32,569 nt of DNA from DATBLQ01 sp036555325 (GTDB lineage Bacteria; Pseudomonadota; Alphaproteobacteria; Rhizobiales; Aestuariivirgaceae): the NCBI GenBank assembly GCA_036555325.1, contig DATBLQ010000068.1, positions 1 through 32,569 on the forward strand, read 5' to 3'. Below, one piece after another: positions 16,554 to 25,011 of this stretch (within the stretch, counting starts at the first letter, position 1; each line of letters starts with the position of its first letter). Position numbers and translations under genes: made by a program. The notes beneath the pieces were generated by a model. It was given only the letters and a program-made list of their open reading frames with translations, made no database searches and was not told the DNA's origin.

Positions 16554-17192
16554 CTAACCCTTACGAACCTGCTGGATCGCGGCGACGATATTCAAGTAGG
16601 CCCCGCACCGACAAATGTTGCCGCTCATCAGCTCCTTGACATCCGCATCGTTGGGACCACAGGGCTCGTCCAGCAGCGACACGGCGGACATGATCTGGCC
16701 CGACGTGCAGTATCCGCATTGATAGGCATCGTGGGCAATGAACGCTGTCTGCATCGGATGCAATTGGCCCGCCGTGGCAAGGCCCTCGACGGTCGTGATC
16801 TCGTCTCCTTCATGCGTCAGCGCAAGGCTGAGACAAGAGTTCACGCGTCTCCCGTTAACATGCACAGTACAGGCTCCGCATTGTCCGTGATCACAACCCT
16901 TCTTTGTTCCGGTGAGATGGACGATTTCTCGTAGGCAATCGAGCAGGGTCGTTCGCGGATCAATGCGAAGCTGGTGCTCTTTTCCATTGATGCGCAATTT
17001 CAGCGGCACGGTACCAGGCCGTTCATCCACACCGATTTCACTGGCGGGTTGGCTCTCCGCTGCAACGTTGGGCGCATCAAATGCGGCAACAACGCCAATG
17101 GTTCCGGCAGTAGCAGTGGCCAGAAAGGATCGTCGACCGAAATCTGGCGACTCCCGAGTCTGTTTGATTTCTTTGCCTTCATGTCCCGACAT
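16554..17192 (-). CDS. paoA: Aldehyde oxidoreductase [2Fe-2S] subunit with Tat signal (PaoA-like)
   Basis: About 212 residues. A twin-arginine signal (GRRSFLA at 19-25, then a hydrophobic stretch) should export the folded three-subunit complex. The plant-type [2Fe-2S] domain uses Cys100, 105, 108 and 120 (KKGCDHGQCGACTV, NSCLS). The helical domain binds the second cluster through Cys159, 162, 194 and 196 (QCGYCTSGQ, NICRCG). All eight ligands are present. ATG 17192 is chosen because an AGGG ribosome site lies about seven bases upstream and the Tat signal follows; the upstream extension to 17264 looks unrelated. It is first in the operon and divergent from the alpha/beta hydrolase gene, with about 190 bp between the two starts. 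Confidence 0.92.
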   Translation of the reverse strand: MSGHEGKEIKQTRESPDFGRRSFLATATAGTIGVVAAFDAPNVAAESQPASEIGVDERPGTVPLKLRINGKEHQLRIDPRTTLLDCLREIVHLTGTKKGCDHGQCGACTVHVNGRRVNSCLSLALTHEGDEITTVEGLATAGQLHPMQTAFIAHDAYQCGYCTSGQIMSAVSLLDEPCGPNDADVKELMSGNICRCGAYLNIVAAIQQVRKG

Positions 17193-17325
17193 TATTGCAC
17201 CCTTTTGACGTCGTGCATGCGTGACTGTGAATGAAACAGTGCGTATGCGTCCATTTGATGACATGGATCGACAGTGCTGAGCCTACTGCGAGCTCACATA
17301 GCTAACAACTTCAATGATAGCTTTT

Positions 17326-17363
17326 TGCTCCACTGGCTTTTCCCCTCAATCAGGCGCAAGGAT
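17326..17363 (+). repeat. 38-bp copy of Na+/H+ antiporter coding sequence in the hydrolase leader
   Basis: These 38 bases match 23803-23840, inside the antiporter gene, at 34 positions, with 29 of the last 31 identical. Read in the same frame, the copy gives LLHWLFPSIRRKD against LPRWLFPPIRRKD in the antiporter. Similarity stops abruptly on both sides. It looks like the scar of a broken antiporter paralogue just upstream of the hydrolase ribosome site. Confidence 0.65.
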
Positions 17364-17373
17364 AGACCGACAG

Positions 17374-17383
17374 AGGGAGGGGA
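17374..17383 (+). promoter_or_regulatory. Ribosome-binding site that sets the hydrolase start
   Basis: AGGGAGGGGA ends two bases before ATG 17386, with its AGGGAGG core at normal spacing. It favours 17386 over an in-frame ATG at 17314. Confidence 0.65.
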
Positions 17384-17385
17384 AG

Positions 17386-18207
17386 ATGCCTACGATCAAA
17401 ACCAAGGACGGGACGCAGATCTATTACAAAGACTGGGGCAAGGGACAGCCGGTTGTGTTCAGCCATGGTTGGCCGCTCAGCGCCGATGCTTGGGAGGATC
17501 AGATGTTCTTTCTGGCCTCACATGGGTTTAGGGTCATCGCCCATGACCGGCGCGGGCATGGCCGCTCAAGCCAGCCGTGGCAGGGAAATGACATGGACAC
17601 CTATGCCGATGATCTGGCACAGCTTGTGAAGAAGCTTGATCTGAAGCATGCAGTCCACGTCGGGCATTCGACCGGTGGTGGCGAAGTTGCCCGCTACATT
17701 GGTCGGCATGGCACGAAGCGGGTAGCGAAAGCAGTACTAATTGGAGCTGTGCCTCCAGTTATGGTCAAGAGTGCGAAAAATCCGAGCGGCACTCCAATCG
17801 AGGCCTTTGATCAAATCAGAGCTAACGTTCTTAACGACCGCTCGCAGTTCTTTAAAGACCTTACCATGCCGTTTTACGGCTACAACCGCCAGGGAGCGAA
17901 GATCTCCGAGGGAGTTCGCAATTCATTTTGGCTGCAAGGTATGATGGCGGGCATGCCGGCTGCTTATTTCTGTATCAAAGCCTTTTCAGAAACTGACATG
18001 ACAAGGGATCTGAAAAAGATCAACGTCCCAACTCTCATACTCCATGGCGACGACGATCAGATCGTGCCCATTGCCGATTCCGCAGAATTGTCCGTTAAGT
18101 TGATCAAGAAGGCGAAGCTCAAAGTCTACAAAGGCGGTTCCCATGGGATGTGCACGACAGAAAAAGACAAGGTCAACGCCGACTTGCTCGAATTCATCAA
18201 GGCATAG
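17386..18207 (+). CDS. Alpha/beta hydrolase, non-haem chloroperoxidase/perhydrolase type
   Basis: 273 residues, the standard length of the cofactor-free haloperoxidase/aryl esterase group. The N terminus TIKTKDGTQIYYKDWGKG and VFSHGWPLSADAWEDQ are typical and include the oxyanion-hole HGWP. The catalytic triad can be read as Ser95 in GHSTGGG, Asp224 in HGDDDQIVP and His253 in GGSHGMC. No signal peptide, so cytosolic. These enzymes hydrolyse esters and can form peracids; the natural substrate cannot be predicted. It is convergent with the RND pump gene, 15 bp apart at the stops, and divergent from the aldehyde oxidoreductase operon. Confidence 0.9.
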   Translation: MPTIKTKDGTQIYYKDWGKGQPVVFSHGWPLSADAWEDQMFFLASHGFRVIAHDRRGHGRSSQPWQGNDMDTYADDLAQLVKKLDLKHAVHVGHSTGGGEVARYIGRHGTKRVAKAVLIGAVPPVMVKSAKNPSGTPIEAFDQIRANVLNDRSQFFKDLTMPFYGYNRQGAKISEGVRNSFWLQGMMAGMPAAYFCIKAFSETDMTRDLKKINVPTLILHGDDDQIVPIADSAELSVKLIKKAKLKVYKGGSHGMCTTEKDKVNADLLEFIKA

Positions 18208-18222
18208 TTGGCCTGGCTTCAC

Positions 18223-21200
18223 TCACTCCGCGTGAGAAATTGGTTGCACGACGCTTGCCGACCTCTTGCCGCCGAAAAAGCTGCGAACCACGACATAAAA
18301 CACCGGCGTCAGGAACAGGCCGAAGAACGTCACCCCTAGCATGCCGGAAAAAACGGCCGTACCGAGCGCTATGCGCATTTCCGAGCCCGGACCGGTTGCC
18401 AGCACCAGCGGCAGAACGCCGAATATGAAGGCAAACGAAGTCATCAATATAGGCCTCAGTCGTAGCCGACAGGCTTCTACTGCTGCTTCAACCGGGGTCT
18501 TGCCCTCTGCCTCCGCCTGCCGTGCAAACTCGACGATGAGAATGGCGTTCTTCGCCGCGAGGCCGACGAGGACGATGAGGCCGATTTGGGTCAGAATGTT
18601 ATTGTCCTGCCCTCTTATCGACACGCCGAGCAGAGCGGCGAGAATACTCATCGGCACGATTAGGATAATGGCGAGCGGCAGCGACCAACTTTCATATTGC
18701 GCCGCGAGAACTAAGAAAACGAAAATGACCGACAGGGAAAAAATAAACACCGCCAGATTGCCGGTGAGGCGCTCCTGAAACGCAAGTTCTGTCCATTCGA
18801 AGCTCGTACCCTGGGGCAGCACTTCGCGAGCGAGTGATTCCATCTTGTCGAGGGCGGTGGCGGAGGAAATGCCCGGGGCGGCGTTCCCCTGCACGGGGAC
18901 CGAAGTGTACATGTCGTAGCGTTGCACCAGATCTGGTCCGGTCACGTCACGGATTTCGACTAGGGTGCCAAGTGGCACAAGCGATCCGTTGGCGGAGCGC
19001 ACTCTGAGCCGCAGGATATCCTCCCGTTCCGTGCGGAACTTCTGATCTGCCTGCGCGCGTACCTGATAAACGCGGCCGAAAGCGTTAAAGTCGTTCACAT
19101 AGGCTGTGCCGAGATTGACTTGCAGAGTCTCAAATATGTTGGGAATGGGCACGTCGAGCATGCGCGCCTTGGCGCGATCGATCTCAAGAAAAATCTGCGG
19201 GCTCGAAGTGGAAAAAGTGGTGAAGACGCCGGAAAGCTCTGGCGCTTGGCTGGCGCGGGACACCAGCTCCCGAGCTGCAGCGAGCACCCGGTCCATCTCG
19301 GAGTCGAGGCGCTCCTGGAGCTGTATCTTGAAGCCGCCTGAATTGCCGAGCCCGCGTACTGGTGGTGGCGGAATGGCGATTATGAAGGCCTCCTCGATCG
19401 ACTGGAGCCGTCCGAAGAGTTGGCCGACCACTGCATTTCCAGAGAGGCCTTTCTCGAGTCGTTCGTCAAATGGTGCAAAGCGAGCAAAAATCGCTGCTGC
19501 GTTCGAAGCGTTGGTAAATGTTGCCCCTGAAAACCCCGCAAAGGCAACCGCGTCGATGACGCCTGGAGTAGCCTGGATAATCTTCGAGGCCTTCTGAACG
19601 ACAGCGTCCGTACGAGATAGCGATGCACCATCTGGGAGCTGCACCACAACGATCGCGTAGCCTTGGTCGAGCAGCGGGATGAACCCGCGTGGCACGGCGT
19701 TGGAAATATAGACGGTGCCAGCGAGAAGACCCGCATAGATCGCGAGCATGATTATCTTGCGTCTTGCAACGACGCCCACGGTTTGCGCGTATCCACGGCT
19801 GGTGGTCTCAAACGCATCGTTGAAGCGGGAGGCAAACCATCTGCCTCCACGCGTAAGCGGATTCGCGGAACGGGCTTGTCCATGTGGCTTCAGCAGGAGG
19901 GCTGCCAGCGCCGGCGAAAGTGTCAGCGAATTCAAGGCCGAAATGATGGTGGAAGCCGCAATGGTGATGGCGAATTGTTGGTAGAACCGTCCGGAGATCC
20001 CCGGGATGAACGCCGTCGGTATGAACACCGCGCTGAGCACCAGCGAAATCGCCATGATAGCAGACCCCACTTCGGTCATCGTGCGATGTGCCGCTTCGCG
20101 TGGTGTAAGACCTAGTCGGATATTTCGTTCGACATTCTCGACCACCACGATGGCGTCGTCGACGACGATGCCAATCGCCAGCACCAGGCCGAACAGCGTG
20201 AGAGTATTCAGCGAAAAGCCGAGTGCCGCCATCACCGCGAAAGTGCCGATCAGGGAAACCGGAATGGCAAAAATGGGGATGATTGCGGTGCGCCAGGACT
20301 GGAGAAATACGATCACTACCAGCGCCACCAGCGCAGCCGCCTCGAACAGCGTCTTGTACACCTCGTGAACGGACTCGGCGATGAACTCCGTGGGATTGTA
20401 GACGATCTGATAGTCGAGACCCGGAGGAAAATCTTTCTTGAGTTCACCCATCTTCTCGATGATCGCGTCAGCCGCCGCAAGCGCATTGGTGTTTGGCCTC
20501 TGAAAGATTGCTAGAGCCACCGCGGGCTTGCCGTTCAAGTAAGAATTCGTCACATAGTCTCTGGCCCCAAGCTCGATGCGCGCGACATCGCGCAGGCGAA
20601 CCAGGCCTCCGCCCTCGCCCGTCTTCACAATCACGCCCGCGAACTGTCGCGCTGACTCGAAGCGACCCTGCGTCGTCACGATCAGTTGGAAGGCGTTGTC
20701 TGAGGGAGCCGGTTGACTGCCAAGCGCACCGCCTGAAACCTGAACATTTTGTTCCTGCAGAGACCGGACGACATCGCCGGCTGTCAGTCCATAGGTGGCT
20801 AACTTCTCCGGATCAAGCCACACCCTGAGAGAATATTCGCGTTCGCCAAAAATGATGAGGTCTCCGACCCCGTCGAGTCGAAGCAGCACATCACGAACCC
20901 GGGTACGCGCATAGTTCGAGACATAGAGTTGGTCGTAACTATCGTCAGGCGACAGCATATGCACGACCATCATCAAGTCGGGGGAGCTCTTGAGAGTGGT
21001 GACGCCGAGACGGCGCACATCTTCCGGCAGCCGTGGAACGGCGATCGACACGCGATTTTGCACCAGCACCTGCGCCTGATCGAGATCGGTGCCAAGCTTG
21101 AAGGTGATGGTGAGCGACATTGCACCATCACCGGTAGAGTATGACGACATGTACAGCATGCCCTCGACACCATTGATCTCCTGTTCGAGCGGTGTTGCCA

Positions 21201-21387
21201 CCGTTTCGGACACCGTCTGAGCGTTGGCACCGGGATATTGCGCCCTGACAACAATGGTAGGGGGTGTGACTTCTGGATACTGTGAGACAGGCAGCCCGAA
21301 ATAGGCGATGCCGCCCAGGATGACGATGATGATGGATACGACTGAAGCGAAAATCGGTCGGTCCACGAAAAAGTGCGAGAAGTTCAT
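18223..21387 (-). CDS. RND efflux pump inner-membrane transporter (HAE1, MexF-like)
   Basis: 1054 residues, full length for the hydrophobe/amphiphile efflux-1 group. The N terminus MNFSHFFVDRPIFASVVS and the periplasmic YPGANAQTVSETVATPLEQEI resemble MexF. Transmembrane helix 4 carries the proton-relay pair Asp410-Asp411 (IGIVVDDAIVVVEN), and helix 10 carries the partner Lys (LVGLAAKNAILIVEF). The two repeated halves, each with a large periplasmic loop, are present. It should expel drugs, solvents or other amphiphiles using the proton gradient. The adaptor gene is 6 bp upstream in the same operon. No outer-membrane TolC-type gene and no TetR/LysR regulator lie in the window. Confidence 0.93.
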   Translation of the reverse strand: MNFSHFFVDRPIFASVVSIIIVILGGIAYFGLPVSQYPEVTPPTIVVRAQYPGANAQTVSETVATPLEQEINGVEGMLYMSSYSTGDGAMSLTITFKLGTDLDQAQVLVQNRVSIAVPRLPEDVRRLGVTTLKSSPDLMMVVHMLSPDDSYDQLYVSNYARTRVRDVLLRLDGVGDLIIFGEREYSLRVWLDPEKLATYGLTAGDVVRSLQEQNVQVSGGALGSQPAPSDNAFQLIVTTQGRFESARQFAGVIVKTGEGGGLVRLRDVARIELGARDYVTNSYLNGKPAVALAIFQRPNTNALAAADAIIEKMGELKKDFPPGLDYQIVYNPTEFIAESVHEVYKTLFEAAALVALVVIVFLQSWRTAIIPIFAIPVSLIGTFAVMAALGFSLNTLTLFGLVLAIGIVVDDAIVVVENVERNIRLGLTPREAAHRTMTEVGSAIMAISLVLSAVFIPTAFIPGISGRFYQQFAITIAASTIISALNSLTLSPALAALLLKPHGQARSANPLTRGGRWFASRFNDAFETTSRGYAQTVGVVARRKIIMLAIYAGLLAGTVYISNAVPRGFIPLLDQGYAIVVVQLPDGASLSRTDAVVQKASKIIQATPGVIDAVAFAGFSGATFTNASNAAAIFARFAPFDERLEKGLSGNAVVGQLFGRLQSIEEAFIIAIPPPPVRGLGNSGGFKIQLQERLDSEMDRVLAAARELVSRASQAPELSGVFTTFSTSSPQIFLEIDRAKARMLDVPIPNIFETLQVNLGTAYVNDFNAFGRVYQVRAQADQKFRTEREDILRLRVRSANGSLVPLGTLVEIRDVTGPDLVQRYDMYTSVPVQGNAAPGISSATALDKMESLAREVLPQGTSFEWTELAFQERLTGNLAVFIFSLSVIFVFLVLAAQYESWSLPLAIILIVPMSILAALLGVSIRGQDNNILTQIGLIVLVGLAAKNAILIVEFARQAEAEGKTPVEAAVEACRLRLRPILMTSFAFIFGVLPLVLATGPGSEMRIALGTAVFSGMLGVTFFGLFLTPVFYVVVRSFFGGKRSASVVQPISHAE

Positions 21388-21393
21388 TTGAGA

Positions 21394-22641
21394 TTATTGT
21401 GTGGTGGCTGCCGAAATCGGCGGCAAGGTTTTATTCTGGGGTGTGACCGTTACTCCCGGTCGGACCCGCATCAGTCCGCCGACCACGATCGTCTCTTCAC
21501 CGCTAAGCCCCTCCCGCACAACGCGGTAGCCATCAATCTTCGGGCCCGGGCGAATCTGCTTTGCGGATATGGTGTTGTTGCTACCTAGAACATAAACAAT
21601 GCGGCGGTCCTGATCGCTGCCGATCGCCTCATCCGGTATCAACACCGCCCGGTAATTGCCCGACCCAGGTATGGAGATTCGGCCGAACATGCCGGGTTGC
21701 AGAAACAAATCGGCGTTCTCAAACAGAGCGCGGCCCCAAATGGTGCCTGTCGAGCCGTCAATCCGGTTGTCGACGAAGTTCATGCTTCCTGTGCGCTGCT
21801 CTCTGGGGTCGCCGGGAATGCTCATGCGCACCTCAAAGGGAATTTCCCGGCCGGATGGGCTGGTGCGTTCGAGTGCCGCACGCGCATAGGCTATGTACGA
21901 CCGCTCATCGACGTCGAAATAAAAATAGATAGGATCGAGTGCAACGATGGTCGTTAGGACGGTCTCATTGGCGTTTACGAGATTGCCCGTTGAAATCATT
22001 TTTCGCCCGATTCGACCGCTGATCGGCGCCTGGATCTTCGTATAGTCGAGATTGAGCTGGGCCTGCCGAAGAGCGGCTTGTGCCGCCTCTACCTCAGCCT
22101 GAGCTGACAGGAATTGCTGGCGCCGTTGATCAAAAACAGTTTCGGCCACGGCGTTGCCTTTGCGGAGCGTCTCGGCTCGCTGCAGTTCCTGTTGGGCGAG
22201 GTCAAAGCCGGTCCTGGCGATTTCCAAGCGGGAGCGCGCCTCGGCAAATGCAGCATCGAAGGATCGCGGGTCGATGGAAAATAGTAAATCGCCCTTCTCC
22301 ACGAGAGCTCCGTCTTGGAAATGCACCCCCTCGAGGTATCCTGTAACCCTTGACCGAATTGCGACATCGTCCGTGGCCTCGAACCGTCCGGTGAAATCAT
22401 CCCATTCGACAATGCTCTTTACCACTGGTTTAGCGACAGTGACTTCCGGCGCTGGCATGGCGGGCGCCATTGCAGCAGTTGGGCCGGTCAGGCGTTCGCC
22501 AAACCAGAACCAGCCAGCGGCACAGACGGCAAGCAGCAGCACGATCGCTGTGATCGTGACGATGCCGGTTCTTGGACTCCGTTTGGTCGGCGGGTGCTGC
22601 TGCAAGCGGTTGTCGCGCCCAACATTGTGGTCGGCCGACAT
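21394..22641 (-). CDS. RND efflux periplasmic adaptor (MexE-like membrane fusion protein)
   Basis: About 415 residues. A short basic cytoplasmic N terminus is followed by one membrane anchor (IVTITAIVLLLAVCAAGWFWF). The lipoyl halves flank a coiled-coil hairpin: VTGYLEGVHFQDGALVEKGDLLFSIDP before it and LDYTKIQAPISGRIGRKMISTGNLV after it. The beta-barrel and membrane-proximal domains follow. The adaptor bridges the inner-membrane pump and an outer-membrane channel. ATG 22641 is chosen because GGAGAGGAGG lies immediately before it; a longer frame to 22737 adds an unlikely N terminus. First gene of the pump operon, divergent from the Na+/H+ antiporter. Confidence 0.92.
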   Translation of the reverse strand: MSADHNVGRDNRLQQHPPTKRSPRTGIVTITAIVLLLAVCAAGWFWFGERLTGPTAAMAPAMPAPEVTVAKPVVKSIVEWDDFTGRFEATDDVAIRSRVTGYLEGVHFQDGALVEKGDLLFSIDPRSFDAAFAEARSRLEIARTGFDLAQQELQRAETLRKGNAVAETVFDQRRQQFLSAQAEVEAAQAALRQAQLNLDYTKIQAPISGRIGRKMISTGNLVNANETVLTTIVALDPIYFYFDVDERSYIAYARAALERTSPSGREIPFEVRMSIPGDPREQRTGSMNFVDNRIDGSTGTIWGRALFENADLFLQPGMFGRISIPGSGNYRAVLIPDEAIGSDQDRRIVYVLGSNNTISAKQIRPGPKIDGYRVVREGLSGEETIVVGGLMRVRPGVTVTPQNKTLPPISAATTQ

Positions 22642-22798
22642 CCTCCTCTCCGTTCTCCAGTTCCCGTAGGATGAAACTGTGTCAAGCCGGAGTCCAGTGG
22701 AAGTTCCACCCTTTGACCAAACGTGACCCCCGCACACAATGCTGGTTGGCCACCGCGATGCGTGACATTTTTTGAGGATTCGAGTTATTGGGTCATGC

Positions 22799-22821
22799 TA
22801 GGTCTGCACAAAATTGGGCCA
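22799..22821 (+). repeat. Leader motif shared with cspA (copy 1, antiporter)
   Basis: TAGGTCTGCACA at 22799-22810 is followed by an A/T-rich spacer and TGGGCCA (22815-22821). The same two blocks in the same order occur at 24663-24688 before cspA. Here the motif ends 8 bases before the antiporter ATG. Confidence 0.45.
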
Positions 22822-22829
22822 ACCAGCCG

Positions 22830-24434
22830 ATGATCTCCACCGTTCAGATCTTGCTTCTATTGCTGATCGTGCAAGCTGTTGTCGCGGTGGTAGCACTCAG
22901 GCTTAAGATTCCCTCTGCCATCTTGCTTGTGCTTACGGGTGCCATCCTGGCCGTGGTACCGGGCTTGCCGGTAGTGGAGCTTGATCCGGAACTCGTGCTG
23001 CTCTTGGTGCTGCCGCCAATACTTTATACGTCTGCAGTGGCGATGAGTTGGAGCGAGTTTCGGTTCAATCTGCGCCCCATTACGCTTTTGGCATTTGGTT
23101 GTGTCGTGTTTACGACCGTGGCGGTCGCTGCTGCCGCCCATTGGTTACTCGGCCTGCCGTTGTCCGTGGGGTTTGTTCTCGGTGCCATCGTTTCTCCTCC
23201 TGATGCGGTTGCTCCGCTCGCAATCGCCCGTCGACTGCAAGTTCCCCGGCGCATTCTCGTAGTGCTCGAAGGCGAAGGTTTGGTGAACGATGCCACCGCG
23301 CTCATTCTCTATCGCTTCGCCGTCGCCGCTGTTAGTGCTGGCGTCTTCTCACTTTGGGAAGCATCTGGCCAATTTGCCATCATTGTGGCGGGTGAGATCG
23401 TGTGGGGAATCGGTGTTGGATGGCTGATGCTCAGATTACGGCGCTGGGTCGCCGATCCGCCGATTGAAATCATGCTTTCAGTCCTGACGCCGTTCCTCGC
23501 CTATTGGCCGCCTGAATATTTGGGCGGTTCCGGCGTGCTCGCCACTGTTGCGGCCGGGCTCTACATCAGCTGGAACGGGCCGCGGCTGATCAGCGCGGCG
23601 ACCCGATTGCAGGGTGTTTTCTTCTGGAGTTTCTTCATCTACCTCATTGAAGGCTTGGTGTTCTTGCTCACCGGATTACAGGTCAACACGTTGTTGCTGC
23701 GCATGGGTCACTATGCGTTGTCGGATCTCGTAGTTTCCGCTCTGATTATCAGCATCGTGGTGATTGTCAGCCGTTTCGTCTGGATGTATCCCGCCACTTA
23801 TCTGCCCCGCTGGCTTTTCCCGCCAATCAGGCGCAAGGATCCAGCACCTCCCTGGCAGTGGCCGTTTGCGCTGGCATTCACTGGAGTCCGGGGGATCGTT
23901 TCGCTTGCTGCGGCGCTTGCGATTCCCTTTGCCACCGCCAGCGGCCAACCGTTTCCCAACCGCGATCTCATCCTGTTTCTGACGTTTTGCGTGATCCTGG
24001 TGACGCTCGTGGGTCAAGGATTATTGCTTCCCCATGTCATTCGGGCCCTCGGGCTTGCACATGCCGGGCATCGTGAGCGCCGAGACAATCGGGTCCAGGA
24101 GCAGCAAGCGCGCCAGTCGGCAATCGAGGCAGTGATCGCAAGACTTGAGCAATTGGCATCCGATCGCGGGCTGTCGGAAAAGATTGTGGAATCCTTGCGA
24201 CTGCGTCAAGTTAATCGACTAGACCACCACAAGCATCAAAGTGACGCCGACGGCGACCAGCGTAAATTGACTGAAACTCATTGTGAAATCGAGCTTCTGC
24301 TGATAACTGCCGAGCGAGAACGCATCAACGAGCTTTTCCGCAGTGGAAAGCTGAAGGACGAGGCTCGGCGCCGGATCGAACGGGAACTCGATCTCCGTGA
24401 GGCGGATCTTCGCAACCAGCGGATGGAAGAATAA
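22830..24434 (+). CDS. CPA1-family Na+/H+ antiporter
   Basis: About 534 residues. Roughly the first 400 form a multi-pass membrane domain of the CPA1/NhaP type: LRLKIPSAILLVLTGAIL, DPELVLLLVLPPILY, SPPDAVAPLAIARRL with Asp125, and EGEGLVNDATALILYR with the ion-binding Asn153-Asp154 pair, then GVRGIVSLAAALAIPF. The last 110 or so residues are hydrophilic and strongly helical (HRERRDNRVQEQQARQ, RERINELF), likely a cytoplasmic regulatory coiled coil. It should exchange Na+ or K+ for protons. ATG 22830 fits the family N terminus. A TTG at 22788 with GAGGA upstream would add 14 residues. Transcribed alone, divergent from the pump operon. Confidence 0.9.
   Translation: MISTVQILLLLLIVQAVVAVVALRLKIPSAILLVLTGAILAVVPGLPVVELDPELVLLLVLPPILYTSAVAMSWSEFRFNLRPITLLAFGCVVFTTVAVAAAAHWLLGLPLSVGFVLGAIVSPPDAVAPLAIARRLQVPRRILVVLEGEGLVNDATALILYRFAVAAVSAGVFSLWEASGQFAIIVAGEIVWGIGVGWLMLRLRRWVADPPIEIMLSVLTPFLAYWPPEYLGGSGVLATVAAGLYISWNGPRLISAATRLQGVFFWSFFIYLIEGLVFLLTGLQVNTLLLRMGHYALSDLVVSALIISIVVIVSRFVWMYPATYLPRWLFPPIRRKDPAPPWQWPFALAFTGVRGIVSLAAALAIPFATASGQPFPNRDLILFLTFCVILVTLVGQGLLLPHVIRALGLAHAGHRERRDNRVQEQQARQSAIEAVIARLEQLASDRGLSEKIVESLRLRQVNRLDHHKHQSDADGDQRKLTETHCEIELLLITAERERINELFRSGKLKDEARRRIERELDLREADLRNQRMEE
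23803..23840 (+). repeat. Antiporter-internal copy of the 38-bp repeat
   Basis: This is the parent-like copy of the sequence at 17326-17363, lying in the antiporter frame and encoding LPRWLFPPIRRKD. It is part of the intact gene. Confidence 0.6.
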
Positions 24435-24583
24435 GCTTCCAGCGATAGAAACGTCGCGTTCTGATCGGCGCGATAATGCGCGTTGTTGTTAAGGTCGGCG
24501 CCGCTTAAGGCCTGCTGCCCAAATGCGCCGCTGCCCACCTATTAGGTATTGTGGTTGTAAATCCGTTCCAAAGCGTCTATGTA

Positions 24584-24611
24584 GAGCCAATCGGGTTCGG
24601 CCGACTGGCTC
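24584..24611 (+). promoter_or_regulatory. 10-bp stem hairpin upstream of cspA
   Basis: GAGCCAATCG (24584-24593) pairs with CGACTGGCTC (24602-24611) through ten positions, one of them a G-U pair in RNA, around an 8-base loop. It lies about 104 bases before cspA and has no T tract. It could be part of a structured cold-shock leader or mark the 3' end of the antiporter transcript. Confidence 0.35.
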
Positions 24612-24662
24612 GGCTCCGCACTTTTGGTGCATATGCCTTCCCTCTCACAACCTGAACATCGA

Positions 24663-24688
24663 TAGGTCTGCACATAAAGTGTGGGCCA
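24663..24688 (+). repeat. Leader motif shared with the antiporter (copy 2, cspA)
   Basis: TAGGTCTGCACA at 24663-24674, then a spacer three bases longer than in copy 1, then TGGGCCA (24682-24688). The motif ends 26 bases before cspA ATG. It may be a common regulatory or transcription-start element. Confidence 0.45.
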
Positions 24689-24714
24689 TACCCTGCATTT
24701 TGAAAGGAAAGAGT

Positions 24715-24927
24715 ATGCAAACTGGGACTGTTAAGTGGTTCAACGCGCAAAAGGGCTTTGGGTTTATCCAGCCCCAATCTGGTGGTCCGGACGTTTTTGT
24801 CCACATCAGCGCTGTCGAACGCGCAGGCCTGAGCGGATTGAATGAGGGACAGAAGGTCTCCTATGAAATCGTCGCCGACCGCCGGACGGGCAAATCATCG
24901 GCAGATCGCTTGGAAGTTACGAGGTAA
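24715..24927 (+). CDS. cspA: CspA-family cold-shock protein
   Basis: 70 residues, one cold-shock domain. The two RNA-binding motifs are intact: RNP1 KGFGFI (13-18) and RNP2 VFVHIS (27-32), with the conserved MQTGTVKWFN start. Such proteins melt RNA secondary structure and act as RNA chaperones or antiterminators; many rhizobial paralogues are not cold-specific. ATG 24715 is set by AAAGGAAAG just upstream and by family length. A 280-bp leader region upstream contains a hairpin and a motif shared with the antiporter gene. Confidence 0.95.
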   Translation: MQTGTVKWFNAQKGFGFIQPQSGGPDVFVHISAVERAGLSGLNEGQKVSYEIVADRRTGKSSADRLEVTR

Positions 24928-25011
24928 CATCGAGCGAAACACTGAATCTGGCGACCACGGATGTACTGGCGCCAGGTTCGGTCGTGCGGTTCACAAAAGG
25001 GCGATCCCGTC

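Noticed and set aside
17193..17385. Possible promoter pair between the aldehyde oxidoreductase operon and the hydrolase
   Set aside because: Promoters must lie here because the genes diverge, but no -35/-10 pair could be picked with any confidence.
24435..24538. Minus-strand open frame with protein-like composition (FGQQALSGADLNNNAHYRADQ) after the antiporter
   Set aside because: It runs into the antisense of the antiporter, starts only at a GTG without a ribosome site, and matches no family I know. It could be a gene scrap but cannot be supported.
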